Source: Nocardiopsis sp. JB363
Lineage (GTDB): Bacteria > Actinomycetota > Actinomycetes > Streptosporangiales > Streptosporangiaceae
Assembly (NCBI RefSeq): GCF_900143625.1
Contig: NZ_FRFF01000103.1
Coordinates: 1-64,000 of the forward strand
DNA length: 64,000 nucleotides
Direction: 5' to 3'
Part shown: positions 17,816-27,059 of the stretch, in pieces
How the letters are laid out: each line of letters starts with the position of its first letter
Numbering within the stretch: the stretch's first letter is position 1
Position numbers and translations under genes: made by a program
Notes under the pieces: generated by a model
Database searches by the model: none
Told to the model about the DNA's origin: nothing
The model's input: the letters and a program-made list of their open reading frames with translations, nothing else

Positions 17816-19525
17816 ATGACGTCCGCCGTGCCCACGTCCGCCGGTGCCGCCCAGCAGGGTGAGCGGCCCCTGAACATGTGCGGGCCCGACTTCCCGTTCG
17901 CCTACGACTCCTACCTGGCCCACCCCGCCGGGTTGGGTCAGGTGCCCGCCGAACACCACGGCACCGAGGTCGCCGTGATCGGCGGTGGGCTGTCCGGCAT
18001 CGTCGCCGCCTACGAGCTCATGAAGATGGGCCTGAAGCCGGTGGTCTACGAGGCCGACCGACTCGGCGGTCGTCTGCGCACCGAACGCCTGCCCGGTGCC
18101 CCCGACGACGTGGTCGCCGAGATGGGCGCGATGCGGTTCCCGCCGTCCTCCACCGCGTTCTGGCACTACGCGAACCGGGTGGGCCTGAACACCAGTGCCT
18201 TCCCGAACCCGCTCTCACCGGCCACGTCGAGCACCGTCGTCGACCTCAAGGGCCGCACGCACTACGCCACCGATCTGGACGACCTGCCCGAGGTCTACCG
18301 CGAGGTCGCCCGTGCCTGGGACGAGACCCTGGAGAGCGTCGACCACACCCGCATGCAGAAGGCGATCCGCGAGCGCGACGTCGCCACCCAGAAGGAGATC
18401 TGGAACCGGCTCGTGGAGAAGCTGGACGACCAGACCTTCTACGGGTTCCTGTGCCAGTCCCCGGGTTTCTCCTCGTTCCGCAAGCGGGAGATCTTCGGTC
18501 AGGTGGGCTTCGGTACCGGCGGTTGGGACACCGACTTCCCCAACTCCATCCTGGAGATCCTGCGGGTCACCTACACCGGTGCCGACGACGACCACATGAG
18601 CATCGTCGGCGGGGTGGACCGGTTGCCGCTGCGCCTGTGGGGGGACGCCCCGGACAAGCTCGTGCACTGGGCGGAGGGCACCTCCCTGGCCTCGCTGCAC
18701 GGCGACGGTCCGCTTCCGGCGGTGACGGCGCTGCGTCGCACGGCCGTCAAGGGTCGGCCGGGCGGCAACATCACCGTCACCGACGCCTCCGGCTCCACCC
18801 GCACCTACCCGACCGCGGTGTTCACCGCGCAGTCCTGGGCGCTGCTGTCCAAGGTCGACTGCGACGAGGACCTGCTGCCTATCGACCACTGGAACGCCCT
18901 CGAACGGACCCACTACATGGAGTCCTCGAAGCTGTTCGTGCCGGTGGACCGTGCGTTCTGGCGGGACAAGGACCCCGAGACCGGCCGGGACGTCATGAGC
19001 ATGACGCTCACCGACCGGATGACCCGCGGCACCTACCTGCTGGAGGGCGAGGACCCGGAGGGGCCCGCCGCGATCTGCATGTCGTACACCTGGTGCGACG
19101 ACTCGCTCAAGTGGCTGCCGTTGTCGGCCAACGAGCGCCTGGAGGTCATGCTGGCCTCGCTGGGCAAGATCTACCCGGGCGTGGACATCCGCTCGCACAT
19201 CACCGGTGACCCCGTCACGATCTCCTGGGAGGACGAGCCCTACTTCATGGGCGCGTTCAAGGCGAACCTGCCCGGCCATTACCGGTACCAGCGTCGGCTG
19301 TTCACCCACTTCCGCCAGGACGACCTGGAGGAGCGTCACCGCGGCCTGTTCCTGGCGGGTGACGACATCTCCTGGACCGCGGGTTGGGCCGAGGGCGCGG
19401 TACAGACCGCCCTGAACGCGGTGTGGGGTGTCATGCACCACTTCGGTGGCGCCTCCGACGCCACCAACCCGGGCCCGGGCGACCTGTTCGATGAGCTCGC
19501 CCCGGTCGCCCTCCCCGAGGACTGA
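17816..19525 (+). CDS. davB: DavB-like flavin amino-acid 2-monooxygenase (lysine/tryptophan 2-monooxygenase family)
   Basis: A 569-residue FAD enzyme of the flavin amine-oxidase fold that oxidatively decarboxylates an L-amino acid to the amide. The FAD-binding motif G-x-G-x-x-G is at residues 56-61, with the E-A-D-R-L-G-G-R-L block after it. G-P-D-F-P-F-A-Y near residue 23, F-G-Q-V-G-F-G-T-G-G-W near 226 and the C-terminal G-D-D-I-S-W-T-A-G-W-A-E-G-A-V-Q-T block match my recollection of lysine 2-monooxygenase DavB. Tryptophan and phenylalanine 2-monooxygenases are in the same family, so the substrate is inferred from the DavA-like neighbour 55 bp upstream. AAGGAGGG precedes ATG 17816. A strong terminator follows. 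Confidence 0.82.
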   Translation: MTSAVPTSAGAAQQGERPLNMCGPDFPFAYDSYLAHPAGLGQVPAEHHGTEVAVIGGGLSGIVAAYELMKMGLKPVVYEADRLGGRLRTERLPGAPDDVVAEMGAMRFPPSSTAFWHYANRVGLNTSAFPNPLSPATSSTVVDLKGRTHYATDLDDLPEVYREVARAWDETLESVDHTRMQKAIRERDVATQKEIWNRLVEKLDDQTFYGFLCQSPGFSSFRKREIFGQVGFGTGGWDTDFPNSILEILRVTYTGADDDHMSIVGGVDRLPLRLWGDAPDKLVHWAEGTSLASLHGDGPLPAVTALRRTAVKGRPGGNITVTDASGSTRTYPTAVFTAQSWALLSKVDCDEDLLPIDHWNALERTHYMESSKLFVPVDRAFWRDKDPETGRDVMSMTLTDRMTRGTYLLEGEDPEGPAAICMSYTWCDDSLKWLPLSANERLEVMLASLGKIYPGVDIRSHITGDPVTISWEDEPYFMGAFKANLPGHYRYQRRLFTHFRQDDLEERHRGLFLAGDDISWTAGWAEGAVQTALNAVWGVMHHFGGASDATNPGPGDLFDELAPVALPED

Positions 19526-19548
19526 CCCACGAAGCCACCTGACCGACA

Positions 19549-19593
19549 GGGCCCCGGTCCGCGTTCCCCACAACGCGGACCGGGGCCCTTTTC
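19549..19593 (+). terminator. Strong intrinsic terminator after the davB-like gene
   Basis: Perfect 17-bp arms (19549-19565 and 19572-19588) enclose a 6-nt loop, followed by TTTTC. It closes the davA-davB transcript 23 bp after the stop. Confidence 0.88.
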
Positions 19594-19680
19594 GGACTCG
19601 ATGGCACCTGCGATAAGTTGCGGGGCGGCCGGGGCCCCCGATGCCCTCGACCGCCTACCCACCAAGATGAGGAAGTGCCC

Positions 19681-20466
19681 ATGGTCATCAAACGTCTGCT
19701 CGCCGGTATCGGATTCGGTGGGGCCTCGGTGGAGACCTCCCTGGATTCGTCCGTGACGGTTCCGGGCGGCTCCCTCCAGGGCACCGTCGTCATCGAGGGC
19801 GGTGACGTCGAGCAGAAGGTGGAGCAACTCACCATCGGCCTCCAGGCCCGGGTCGAGACCGAGGTCGGTGACCAAGCGGTCGACAGCGCCATGGAGTTCC
19901 ACCGAGTGCGCCTGGGCGAGGGCGTGGCCCTGGTTCCGGGGCAGCGCTTCGAGGTGCCCTTCGAGCTCTTCGTGCCGTGGGAGACCCCCGTCACCACCCA
20001 CCGCGGCCGTCACCTGCACCACATGAACCTCGGCGTGAACACCCGCCTGCACGTGGCCAAGGCGGTCGACCCCGGGGATCTGGACCCGGTGGCCGTGCAG
20101 CCCCTTCCCGCACAGGCCGCCATCCTGGACTCGCTGTTCTCCCTCGGTTTCACCTTCAAGCACGCCGACCTGGAGCGCGGCCGCCTGGCGAGGACCCGGC
20201 AGCGGCTGCCCTTCTACCAGGAGATCGAGTTCCGCTCTCCCCGTCGCTACCGGGGTCTGAACGAACTGGAACTGTCCCTGGTCACCGACGAGCACGGCAT
20301 CGACGTGGTGCTGGAACTGGACAAGAAGCCGGGGCTGCTCTTCTCCGAGGGCCGCGACACCTACCACCGCTTCAGCGTGAGCCACCACGAAGGCGCCGGG
20401 CGCGACTGGTCGGGCCACCTGAACCAGTGGATCGATTCCCTGGCCGGCAGCCGCAACCTGCTCTGA
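19681..20466 (+). CDS. SpoOM-family sporulation-control protein
   Basis: A 261-residue protein of the Spo0M/arrestin-like family. The N-terminal K-R-L-L-A-G-I-G-F-G-G-A-x-V block and the 110-residue beta-rich first half match the family, whose Bacillus member affects sporulation and cell shape. In actinobacteria the family is widespread and unassigned. GATGAGGAAGTG lies before ATG 19681. The C-terminus ends 8 bp from the converging Lrp gene stop. There are no membrane segments. Confidence 0.85.
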   Translation: MVIKRLLAGIGFGGASVETSLDSSVTVPGGSLQGTVVIEGGDVEQKVEQLTIGLQARVETEVGDQAVDSAMEFHRVRLGEGVALVPGQRFEVPFELFVPWETPVTTHRGRHLHHMNLGVNTRLHVAKAVDPGDLDPVAVQPLPAQAAILDSLFSLGFTFKHADLERGRLARTRQRLPFYQEIEFRSPRRYRGLNELELSLVTDEHGIDVVLELDKKPGLLFSEGRDTYHRFSVSHHEGAGRDWSGHLNQWIDSLAGSRNLL

Positions 20467-20474
20467 CCCGACCC

Positions 20475-20939
20475 CTAGATCTGGTCGGCGGTGCCGGCGA
20501 GGATGGGCTGGTCGACCAGACGGGACAGCACCAGCGTGCTCTTGGTGCGCACCACGAAGGGCTCGGCGCCGATGCGCTCGATGACCTCTTCCAGGTGGTG
20601 GGTGTCGCGGGCGCGGACCTGCACCAGGGCGTCGGCCTCACCGGTGACGGTGCACGCGGAGGTGATCTCCGCGTAGCCGGTGAGGCCCTTGCGGATCTCG
20701 GTGGGGGAGGTGCGGGCACGGCAGTACAGCTCGATGAACGCCTCGGTGGTCCACCCGATCGCCTGGGGTTCGACCACGACCGTGAAGCCGCGCACGGCGC
20801 CCGACTCGATCAGCCGGTCCACCCGGCGCTTGACGGCGGAGGGGCTGAGCCCGACCGCGCCGCCGATCTCGGCGAAGCTCATACGTGCGTCCGCGCCGAG
20901 TATCGCGATGATCCGCTCATCGACACGATCAAGCCGCAT
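20475..20939 (-). CDS. Lrp/AsnC-family transcriptional regulator
   Basis: A 154-residue feast/famine regulator. An N-terminal winged helix-turn-helix (residues 5-50, with S-F-A-E-I-G-x-x-V-G-L-S-x-S-A-V-K-R-R) precedes an alpha/beta RAM ligand-binding domain (about 65-145). Such proteins sense amino acids and often control adjacent amino-acid transport or catabolism genes. The nearby permease and DavA/DavB-like genes are the obvious candidates, although spo0M intervenes. AAGGGG lies 5 bp before ATG 20939. It converges with spo0M and diverges from the S33 peptidase gene. Confidence 0.92.
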   Translation of the reverse strand: MRLDRVDERIIAILGADARMSFAEIGGAVGLSPSAVKRRVDRLIESGAVRGFTVVVEPQAIGWTTEAFIELYCRARTSPTEIRKGLTGYAEITSACTVTGEADALVQVRARDTHHLEEVIERIGAEPFVVRTKSTLVLSRLVDQPILAGTADQI

Positions 20940-21053
20940 TGCGCCCCTTTGTCACCATCTGAAACGACCAGGGCACATCTTACCGTCGGCGTGCCCGGGT
21001 GGGGTCCGTGTCGCTTCCCGTTGTCACGCTCGGTAACAGAGAGAATGCGGTGA

Positions 21054-22742
21054 ATGATCAAGGCGGTGCGAGCGAGGGGTGGACGATTGCGGGTACGAAC
21101 GGGTACACGATGGGTCGCCTACTGCGGTGGCGGCGCGCTCTTGGCCGCACTGACCGCACTGTCCCCCGCCCAGGCCGCCACACCCACCACACCAGAGGCA
21201 CCCGCCCCCGAGACGAGTCTGAACTGGGAACCGTGCGAGGACCTCGACCCCGTCGAGGACGAGACCCTCGAATGCGCCACCCTCACCGTCCCGATGGTCC
21301 ACCGGGCCGGTAGCACCGATCCCGGCGCCCTCGCCGAGACCGTCGAGATCGCGCTCTCCCGCGTGCCCGCCACCGGCACCGCCGAACACACCATACTGGT
21401 CAACCCGGGCGGCCCCGGCAGCGCCGGCCGCCAGTGGGCCTCGCGCACCCACCTGCGCATGCCCGAGGAACTCCGCGAGGTCTACGACGTGGTCGCCTTC
21501 GACCCGCGCGGCATGGGCGCCTCCACCCCCGACGTCACCTGCGACCCCGACTTCTTCGCACCGGTCCGCAAGGACACCGTCCCGGCCGACGCCGAAGAGG
21601 AACAGGCCCTGCGCGTCGACGCCGAGGCCTACGCCGACGCCTGCGCCGAGGATGCCGGCCCCCTCCTGGACCACATGCGCACCGAGGACACCGCCCACGA
21701 CATGGACGCCATGCGCGTGGCCCTGGGACAGGAACAGATCGACTACCTGGGCTACTCCTACGGCAGCTACCTCGGCACCGTCTACAGTTCGCTCTACCCC
21801 GACAGCGTCCGCGCCCTCGTTCTGGACAGCGTCGTCGACCCGGACAGCCCCTGGTACGAGAGCAACCTGGCGCAGAGCCGGGCACTGGACCGCGCCGCCC
21901 ACAACTTCTTCGACTGGGTGGCCCGACACGACGACACCTACGGACTGGGCACCGACGGCGACGCGGTCGCCGACGCCTACTACGACCTGCGCTCCGCACT
22001 GCGCGAGGACCCCGTCCAGGACACGGTCGGGCCCACCGAGCTGGAGGGCGCCGTCATCGTCGTCGCCTACACCGGCGGAACCTGGTCCGCGGTCGCCTCC
22101 GCCCTGTCCGCGCAGATCCGGGACGACGACCCCGCCCCTCTGGTGGAACTGCACGAGAACTACGGCGACGACGCCGACAGCGACCCCGCGTACGGTGGCT
22201 ACCTCGCCGTCCAGTGCACCGACGCCGCATGGCCCGAGGACTGGGAGACCTGGAACGCCGACGCCCGGCAGGTGCACGAGGACGCGCCCTTCATGGGGTG
22301 GCACAACATCTGGTACAACGCGCCGTGCGCCACGTGGGACGGCGAGTCCGCCCCCTGGTTCCAGGTCGGCGACGGACCCGACGAACACCCGGCCTACGAC
22401 GGTGACGTGCTCCTCGTGCACGCCACCGACGACGGCGCCACCTCGGTGGAGGGGGCGTACTCCCTGCGCGAGCGCCTGCCCGGTTCCTCCCTGGTCATCG
22501 AAGACGGTGGGATCACCCACGGGGTCGCCCTCACCGGCAACACCTGCGTGGACGAGGCCGTCGTCGACTACCTGCGCGAGGGAGTCCTGCCCGAACGCGG
22601 CACCGAAGGCCCCGACCTGACCTGCGACGCACGCCCCGAACCCGAACCGCGCAGCGCCCAGTCCGCGCCCCACACGCCCGTGGACCGACTGGGACCCATC
22701 GGTTTGGAGTACCCGGGCGAGTCCGAAGGAACGGTCGAATAG
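21054..22742 (+). CDS. Secreted alpha/beta-hydrolase, S33/tripeptidyl aminopeptidase-like
   Basis: A 562-residue exported hydrolase. A signal peptide of about 41 residues ends near Q-A-A-T. The oxyanion segment N-P-G-G-P-G-S near 121, the Asp-rich block F-D-P-R-G-M-G and the nucleophile G-Y-S-Y-G-S with Ser235 mark the S33 (proline iminopeptidase/TAP) family. The C-terminal domain with H-A-T-D-D and a late His (G-G-I-T-H-G) is the TAP-C domain with the remaining triad residues. Streptomyces relatives release N-terminal tripeptides. The start ATG 21054 lacks a strong ribosome binding site, so it is tentative. A hairpin follows at 22771-22796. Confidence 0.88.
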   Translation: MIKAVRARGGRLRVRTGTRWVAYCGGGALLAALTALSPAQAATPTTPEAPAPETSLNWEPCEDLDPVEDETLECATLTVPMVHRAGSTDPGALAETVEIALSRVPATGTAEHTILVNPGGPGSAGRQWASRTHLRMPEELREVYDVVAFDPRGMGASTPDVTCDPDFFAPVRKDTVPADAEEEQALRVDAEAYADACAEDAGPLLDHMRTEDTAHDMDAMRVALGQEQIDYLGYSYGSYLGTVYSSLYPDSVRALVLDSVVDPDSPWYESNLAQSRALDRAAHNFFDWVARHDDTYGLGTDGDAVADAYYDLRSALREDPVQDTVGPTELEGAVIVVAYTGGTWSAVASALSAQIRDDDPAPLVELHENYGDDADSDPAYGGYLAVQCTDAAWPEDWETWNADARQVHEDAPFMGWHNIWYNAPCATWDGESAPWFQVGDGPDEHPAYDGDVLLVHATDDGATSVEGAYSLRERLPGSSLVIEDGGITHGVALTGNTCVDEAVVDYLREGVLPERGTEGPDLTCDARPEPEPRSAQSAPHTPVDRLGPIGLEYPGESEGTVE

Positions 22743-22770
22743 GCTGGAACCGGCGCGAATTCGTCTTTGG

Positions 22771-22796
22771 CCCGGTGACCGTTCCCGGTCACCGGG
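22771..22796 (+). terminator. Hairpin between the S33 peptidase and GNAT genes
   Basis: The 11-bp arms CCCGGTGACCG (22771-22781) and CGGTCACCGGG (22786-22796) surround TTCC. The hairpin lies 28 bp after the peptidase stop and 18 bp before the GNAT start. It may end the first transcript or lie in the leader of the second. Confidence 0.6.
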
Positions 22797-22813
22797 GATA
22801 TGGGGGAGATGCG

Positions 22814-23653
22814 ATGCTGCGGACCTCACCGGTTCGAATTCTGGGCGAACGCGACCGGGAGGCCGTCCGAACGCTCTTGGACACCGACCCCGTCGGTAAC
22901 GTCTTCGTCGCCTCACGCCTGATGACCACCGGGATCTCCGGTGTGGGCGGCGCCGAGGTGTGGGGGCACGTCGAGAGGGGCCGACTGACGGCGCTCTGCT
23001 ATTCGGGCGCCAACCTGGTCCCGGTCAACGCCGGCCCGGCCGCCATTCGCAGCTTCGCCGATCACGCCCGTTGGCGCGGTCGCCGCTGTTCCTCGATCGT
23101 CGGTCCCGTGGAGGCGGTCAGCGACTTCTGGCAGCAGGTCGAGCCCGCCTGGGGACCCGCCCGAACGATCCGTGCCAGCCAACCCGTCCTGGAGATCGAC
23201 GGACCACCGGCCGTGCCCGCCGATCCGCTGGTGCGTCGTGTGCGCGTCAGCGAGATCAACACCCTGGTGCCGGCCTGTGTCGCGATGTTCACCGAGGAGG
23301 TCGGCGTCCCACCGGACGCCGGTGGCGGAGGAGCGCTCTACCGGGCCAGGGTCGAGGAACTCGTGCGCACCGGACGCGCCTTCGCCCGCATCGAGGACGG
23401 CCGGGTCGTGTTCAAGGCCGAGATCGGCGCCGTCACCCGGCACGCCTGTCAGGTACAGGGCGTGTGGGTCCACCCGGACCTGCGTGGACGAGGACATTCC
23501 AGGGCGGGCATGGCCGCCGTGGTGAACTACGCCCTCGCCGAGATCGCGCCCCGGGTGACCCTGTACGTCAACGACTTCAACGCACCGGCCCGAGCCACCT
23601 ACGGCAGGGTCGGTTTCCGCCAGGTCGGCGAGGTCATGTCCGTGCTCTTCTGA
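22814..23653 (+). CDS. GNAT N-acetyltransferase with DUF4081-type N-terminal domain
   Basis: A 279-residue protein with two halves: an N-terminal region (about 1-120, DUF4081-like) and a C-terminal GNAT fold with the acetyl-CoA loop R-G-R-G-H-S near residue 230. In many actinobacteria this gene directly follows ispG; here it lies 7.8 kb downstream, separated by the amino-acid catabolic block. GGGGGAG precedes ATG 22814. The acetyl acceptor is unknown. Confidence 0.88.
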   Translation: MLRTSPVRILGERDREAVRTLLDTDPVGNVFVASRLMTTGISGVGGAEVWGHVERGRLTALCYSGANLVPVNAGPAAIRSFADHARWRGRRCSSIVGPVEAVSDFWQQVEPAWGPARTIRASQPVLEIDGPPAVPADPLVRRVRVSEINTLVPACVAMFTEEVGVPPDAGGGGALYRARVEELVRTGRAFARIEDGRVVFKAEIGAVTRHACQVQGVWVHPDLRGRGHSRAGMAAVVNYALAEIAPRVTLYVNDFNAPARATYGRVGFRQVGEVMSVLF

Positions 23654-23711
23654 CCCGCGCATCCTTCCGCCACCCATCGATCCGTCCGCCCCCGAACAGA
23701 TTGGGGTTTCG

Positions 23712-25754
23712 ATGACCGGGGTCTACATCGCCTCCAGCGATGCCGAGAGCGACAAGAGGACCGTCGCGCTCGGCCTGACCGAACTACTCGCCGGGACGGT
23801 GGACACCATCGGTGTGTTCCGGCCCATCGTGGCCGAACACGGGCGTGACCCGCTGGTGGAGACCCTGCGCCGCCGGTACGAGATCACCGACCCCTACGAG
23901 GACTGCGTGGGGGTTTCCTACCGGCGCGTGCACTCCGCTCCGGAGGAGGCGATGGCGGAGATCGTCGCGTCCTACGCCAGGTTGGCCGCCCGGCGTAGCG
24001 CCGTCGTGGTCGTGGGCACGGACTACACCGACGTCGGCACACCCACCGAGTTCGCGTTCAACGCCCGGGTCGCCGCCAACCTCGGCGTCCCCGTCCTGCT
24101 GATGGTGTCGGGGGAGGGCCGGAACGCCTCCGGTGTGCGCAGCGAGATCGCCGTGGTGCAGGCCGAACTCGCCCGCGAACACGCCACCCGGATCACCACC
24201 GTCGTCGACGGGGTGGCCCCCGGCCGGGTGGCGGAACTACGCGAGCGTCTGGAGGGGATCGCCTACGTCCTGCCCGACGTTCCCGGGATCGGCGCGCCCA
24301 CCGTGCGCGACCTACAGGACGCCTGCGACGGCCGGTTGCTGTTCGGCGAGGGCGCCCGGTTGACCCGCGACACCTCCGGGCTGGAGATCGCGACGATGTC
24401 CCTGCCCGGACTCCTGGACCGGTTGAGCGCCGACCGGCTCGTCCTGCTCTCCGCCGACCGCGCGGGCTCCCTCCTGCCGGCCCTGGTGGCCGCCCATTCC
24501 TCACCCGACTTCCCCTCCCTGGCCGGGGTGCTGCTCACCGGCGACACCGAGATGCCCGAACCCGTCTGGCGGCTCCTCACCGGGATGAACGTGCGCTTGC
24601 CCGTCCTCGCCACGTCCCTGGACACCTACGCCGCCGCCACCCGCCTCTCCTCGGTCAGGGGCGGCCTCACTCCGCTTCCGGACAAGAAGGTCGAGTCGGC
24701 CGTCGCGGCCTTCGGTTCCGCCTTGGACGGGCCGGAACTCCTGGCCCGGCTGCGGGTGAGCCGCAGCGAGTCCGTCACTCCGCTCATGTTCGAGCACACG
24801 CTCCTGGAACGGGCCCGAGGCGACCGCCGCCGGGTCGTCCTGCCCGAGGGCACCGACGAACGAGTGCTGCGCGCCGCCGACCTGCTTCTGCGCCGGAACG
24901 TCGTCGACCTCACCCTCTTGGGCCCCGCGCGCAAGATCAGGGCGCGGGCCGGTGAGCTGGGCGTGGATCTGACCGGGGTCGACATCATCGACCCCGAACA
25001 CTCCGAGCTGCGGGAGCGCTTCGCCCGGGAGTACGCCTCGCTGCGCGCGCACAAGGGCGTCACCGTGGAGCTGGCCCGGGACACCGTCGCGGAGGTGTCC
25101 TACTTCGGCACCCTGATGGTGCACTGCGGCCTGGCCGACGGCATGGTGTCCGGCGCACGGCACACCACCGCGCAGACCATCCGGCCCTCCTTCGAGATCC
25201 TGCGGTCCGGCCTGGTCTCCAGCGTGTTCTTCATGTGCCTGGCCGACCGGGTGCTGGTCTACGGCGACTGCGCCGTGGTGCCCGACCCCACCGCCGAACA
25301 ACTCGCCGAGATCGCCGCGAGCTCGGCCGACACCGCGGCCCGCTTCGGGGTCGACCCGAGGGTGGCGATGCTGTCCTACTCCACCGGTGCCTCCGGCGGC
25401 GGCGCCGACGTGGAGAAGGTGCGGGAGGCCACCGAAATGGTCCGCGAGGCCCGCCCCGACCTGGAATTGGAGGGGCCCATCCAGTACGACGCGGCGATCG
25501 ACCCCGCCGTGGCACGGGCCAAACTGCCCGACAGCCGGGTCGCCGGGCACGCCACCGTGTTCGTCGTACCGGATCTCAACACCGGCAACACCCTCTACAA
25601 GGGGGTGCAGCGCAGCGCCGGCGCGGTCGCCGTCGGTCCGGTCCTGCAGGGGCTGCGCAAACCCGTCAACGATCTCTCCCGCGGGGCCACCGTGCGCGAC
25701 ATCGTCAACACCGTCGCCATCACCGCCGTCCAGGCGCAGGAGCCCCGTACCTGA
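23712..25754 (+). CDS. pta: Phosphate acetyltransferase
   Basis: Pta interconverts acetyl-CoA and acetyl phosphate. The 680-residue form has three domains: an N-terminal P-loop-like domain (about 1-200), a DRTGG domain (about 215-330), and the C-terminal catalytic PTA_PTB domain (about 345-675) with the V-L-P-E-G-T-D-E-R block near 374. The canonical N-terminal Walker A lysine-threonine motif is replaced by E-S-D-K-R-T, so nucleotide binding there is doubtful. ackA usually follows pta in actinobacteria but does not here; a drug-efflux gene follows instead. ATG 23712 has a weak GGGG upstream. Confidence 0.95.
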   Translation: MTGVYIASSDAESDKRTVALGLTELLAGTVDTIGVFRPIVAEHGRDPLVETLRRRYEITDPYEDCVGVSYRRVHSAPEEAMAEIVASYARLAARRSAVVVVGTDYTDVGTPTEFAFNARVAANLGVPVLLMVSGEGRNASGVRSEIAVVQAELAREHATRITTVVDGVAPGRVAELRERLEGIAYVLPDVPGIGAPTVRDLQDACDGRLLFGEGARLTRDTSGLEIATMSLPGLLDRLSADRLVLLSADRAGSLLPALVAAHSSPDFPSLAGVLLTGDTEMPEPVWRLLTGMNVRLPVLATSLDTYAAATRLSSVRGGLTPLPDKKVESAVAAFGSALDGPELLARLRVSRSESVTPLMFEHTLLERARGDRRRVVLPEGTDERVLRAADLLLRRNVVDLTLLGPARKIRARAGELGVDLTGVDIIDPEHSELRERFAREYASLRAHKGVTVELARDTVAEVSYFGTLMVHCGLADGMVSGARHTTAQTIRPSFEILRSGLVSSVFFMCLADRVLVYGDCAVVPDPTAEQLAEIAASSADTAARFGVDPRVAMLSYSTGASGGGADVEKVREATEMVREARPDLELEGPIQYDAAIDPAVARAKLPDSRVAGHATVFVVPDLNTGNTLYKGVQRSAGAVAVGPVLQGLRKPVNDLSRGATVRDIVNTVAITAVQAQEPRT

Positions 25755-25777
25755 CGGATCGGTGTCAGATCGGGGAA

Positions 25778-25802
25778 CCGGCCCGGGACTCGCCCGGGCC
25801 GG
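25778..25802 (+). terminator. Hairpin after pta
   Basis: CCGGCCCGGG (25778-25787) and CCCGGGCCGG (25793-25802) form a 10-bp stem with a 5-nt loop, 23 bp after the pta stop. There is no T tract. Confidence 0.55.
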
Positions 25803-25820
25803 CCCGGTTACGGTGGTCGG

Positions 25821-27059
25821 ATGCTCCGCAACCCGACCGGTCGCGCCCGTCTCGGGTTGGCCCTTCTGCTCGCCCTGCTCACGGTGTTGGGCCCGCTCAA
25901 CATCGACATGTACCTTCCGGCGTTTCCGGAGATCTCCGCGGACCTGGGCGCCAACGCCTCCCAGGTCCAGCTGAGCCTCACCACCTGTCTGGTCGGGCTC
26001 GCCGTCGGCCAGGTGGTGATCGGCCCCGTCAGCGACGCCCGCGGTCGGCGCGGCCCGTTGTTGGTGTGCGTCGCCTTGTTCGTCCTGGCCTCGGCGCTGT
26101 GCGCGCTCGCGCCGAACACGGCGATGCTGGTGCTGGGCCGGTTCTTGCAGGGCTTCACGGCGAGCGCGGGCGTGGTGTTGTCGCGAGCGGTCGTACGCGA
26201 CGTCTTCGACGGGCCCGCCCTCACCCGCTTCTTCGCGCTGATCATGGTGGTCGTCGCGGTGGCGCCCATGGTCGCGCCGATCCTGGGCGGCGGTGTGCTG
26301 TGGCTATCCTTCACCGACTGGCGGTCCATCTTCTGGACGCTGGCCCTGGTGGGCGTGGTGATCGTGGCGGTGGTGGCCGCGCGGCTGCCCGAGACCCTGC
26401 CGACCGAACGGCGTATCCCCGGCACCCTGCGCGGGAGCCTGAGCGCGATGGGCGCCCTGCTGCGGGACCGCCGCTACCTGGGGTTCACGCTCGTCGTCGG
26501 CCTGCTGCACGGCGGCAGCTTCGCGTACGTGGCCGGGACTCCGTTCGTCTACCAGGACCTGTACGGAGTGTCCCCGCAGGTGTTCGGGGTGCTGTTCGGG
26601 ATCAACGGGATCGCGATCATCCTGGGCAGCGCCGCGGTGGGCCGCCTCGGTGAACGTTTCGGTGAACGGTCCCTGTTGTACGTCGCCGTGGTCACCGCCG
26701 TCGCGGCCACCGGTATCGTGCTGGCCGCCGCGCTCCTCCAGGGACCGTTGGCGCTGCTGGTGGTACCGATCTTCGTCTACATGACCTGCATGGGCATGGT
26801 CCTGACGGGTTCCTTCGCGCTGGCGATGGAGGGCCAGGAGAACCGGGCGGGCAGCGCCGGGTCACTGCTGGGCGCGCTGCCCATGTTCATCGGCGCGGTC
26901 GTGGCGCCGTTGGTGGGGCTGGACGAGACCACCGCCGTGCCCATGGGCGCGCTGCTGTTCGGCACCTCGGCCCTGGGCCTGCTGGTGATGGCCACCATGA
27001 CCCGCCCCCGGGTCCCGAAGGTCCCGAGGGCGGGGCCAGGTGAGGCTCGGATGCCCTAA
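25821..27059 (+). CDS. Bcr/CflA-family MFS multidrug efflux transporter
   Basis: A 412-residue major facilitator with about 12 membrane segments. N-I-D-M-Y-L-P-A-F-P near residue 27 and the loop 2-3 motif G-P-V-S-D-A-R-G-R-R near 70 are hallmarks of the Bcr/CflA drug:H+ antiporters. R-F-L-Q-G near 110 is motif B. The start ATG 25821 has a TACGGT box 6 nt upstream (leaderless pattern). The TAA stop at 27057-27059 is interlocked with the sialidase TAG stop on the other strand (CTAA at 27056-27059). The exported compound is unknown. Confidence 0.9.
   Translation: MLRNPTGRARLGLALLLALLTVLGPLNIDMYLPAFPEISADLGANASQVQLSLTTCLVGLAVGQVVIGPVSDARGRRGPLLVCVALFVLASALCALAPNTAMLVLGRFLQGFTASAGVVLSRAVVRDVFDGPALTRFFALIMVVVAVAPMVAPILGGGVLWLSFTDWRSIFWTLALVGVVIVAVVAARLPETLPTERRIPGTLRGSLSAMGALLRDRRYLGFTLVVGLLHGGSFAYVAGTPFVYQDLYGVSPQVFGVLFGINGIAIILGSAAVGRLGERFGERSLLYVAVVTAVAATGIVLAAALLQGPLALLVVPIFVYMTCMGMVLTGSFALAMEGQENRAGSAGSLLGALPMFIGAVVAPLVGLDETTAVPMGALLFGTSALGLLVMATMTRPRVPKVPRAGPGEARMP

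Noticed and set aside
22831-22846. tRNA-like GGTTCGAATTC
   Set aside because: It resembles a T-loop but lies within the GNAT coding sequence and no cloverleaf can be formed around it.
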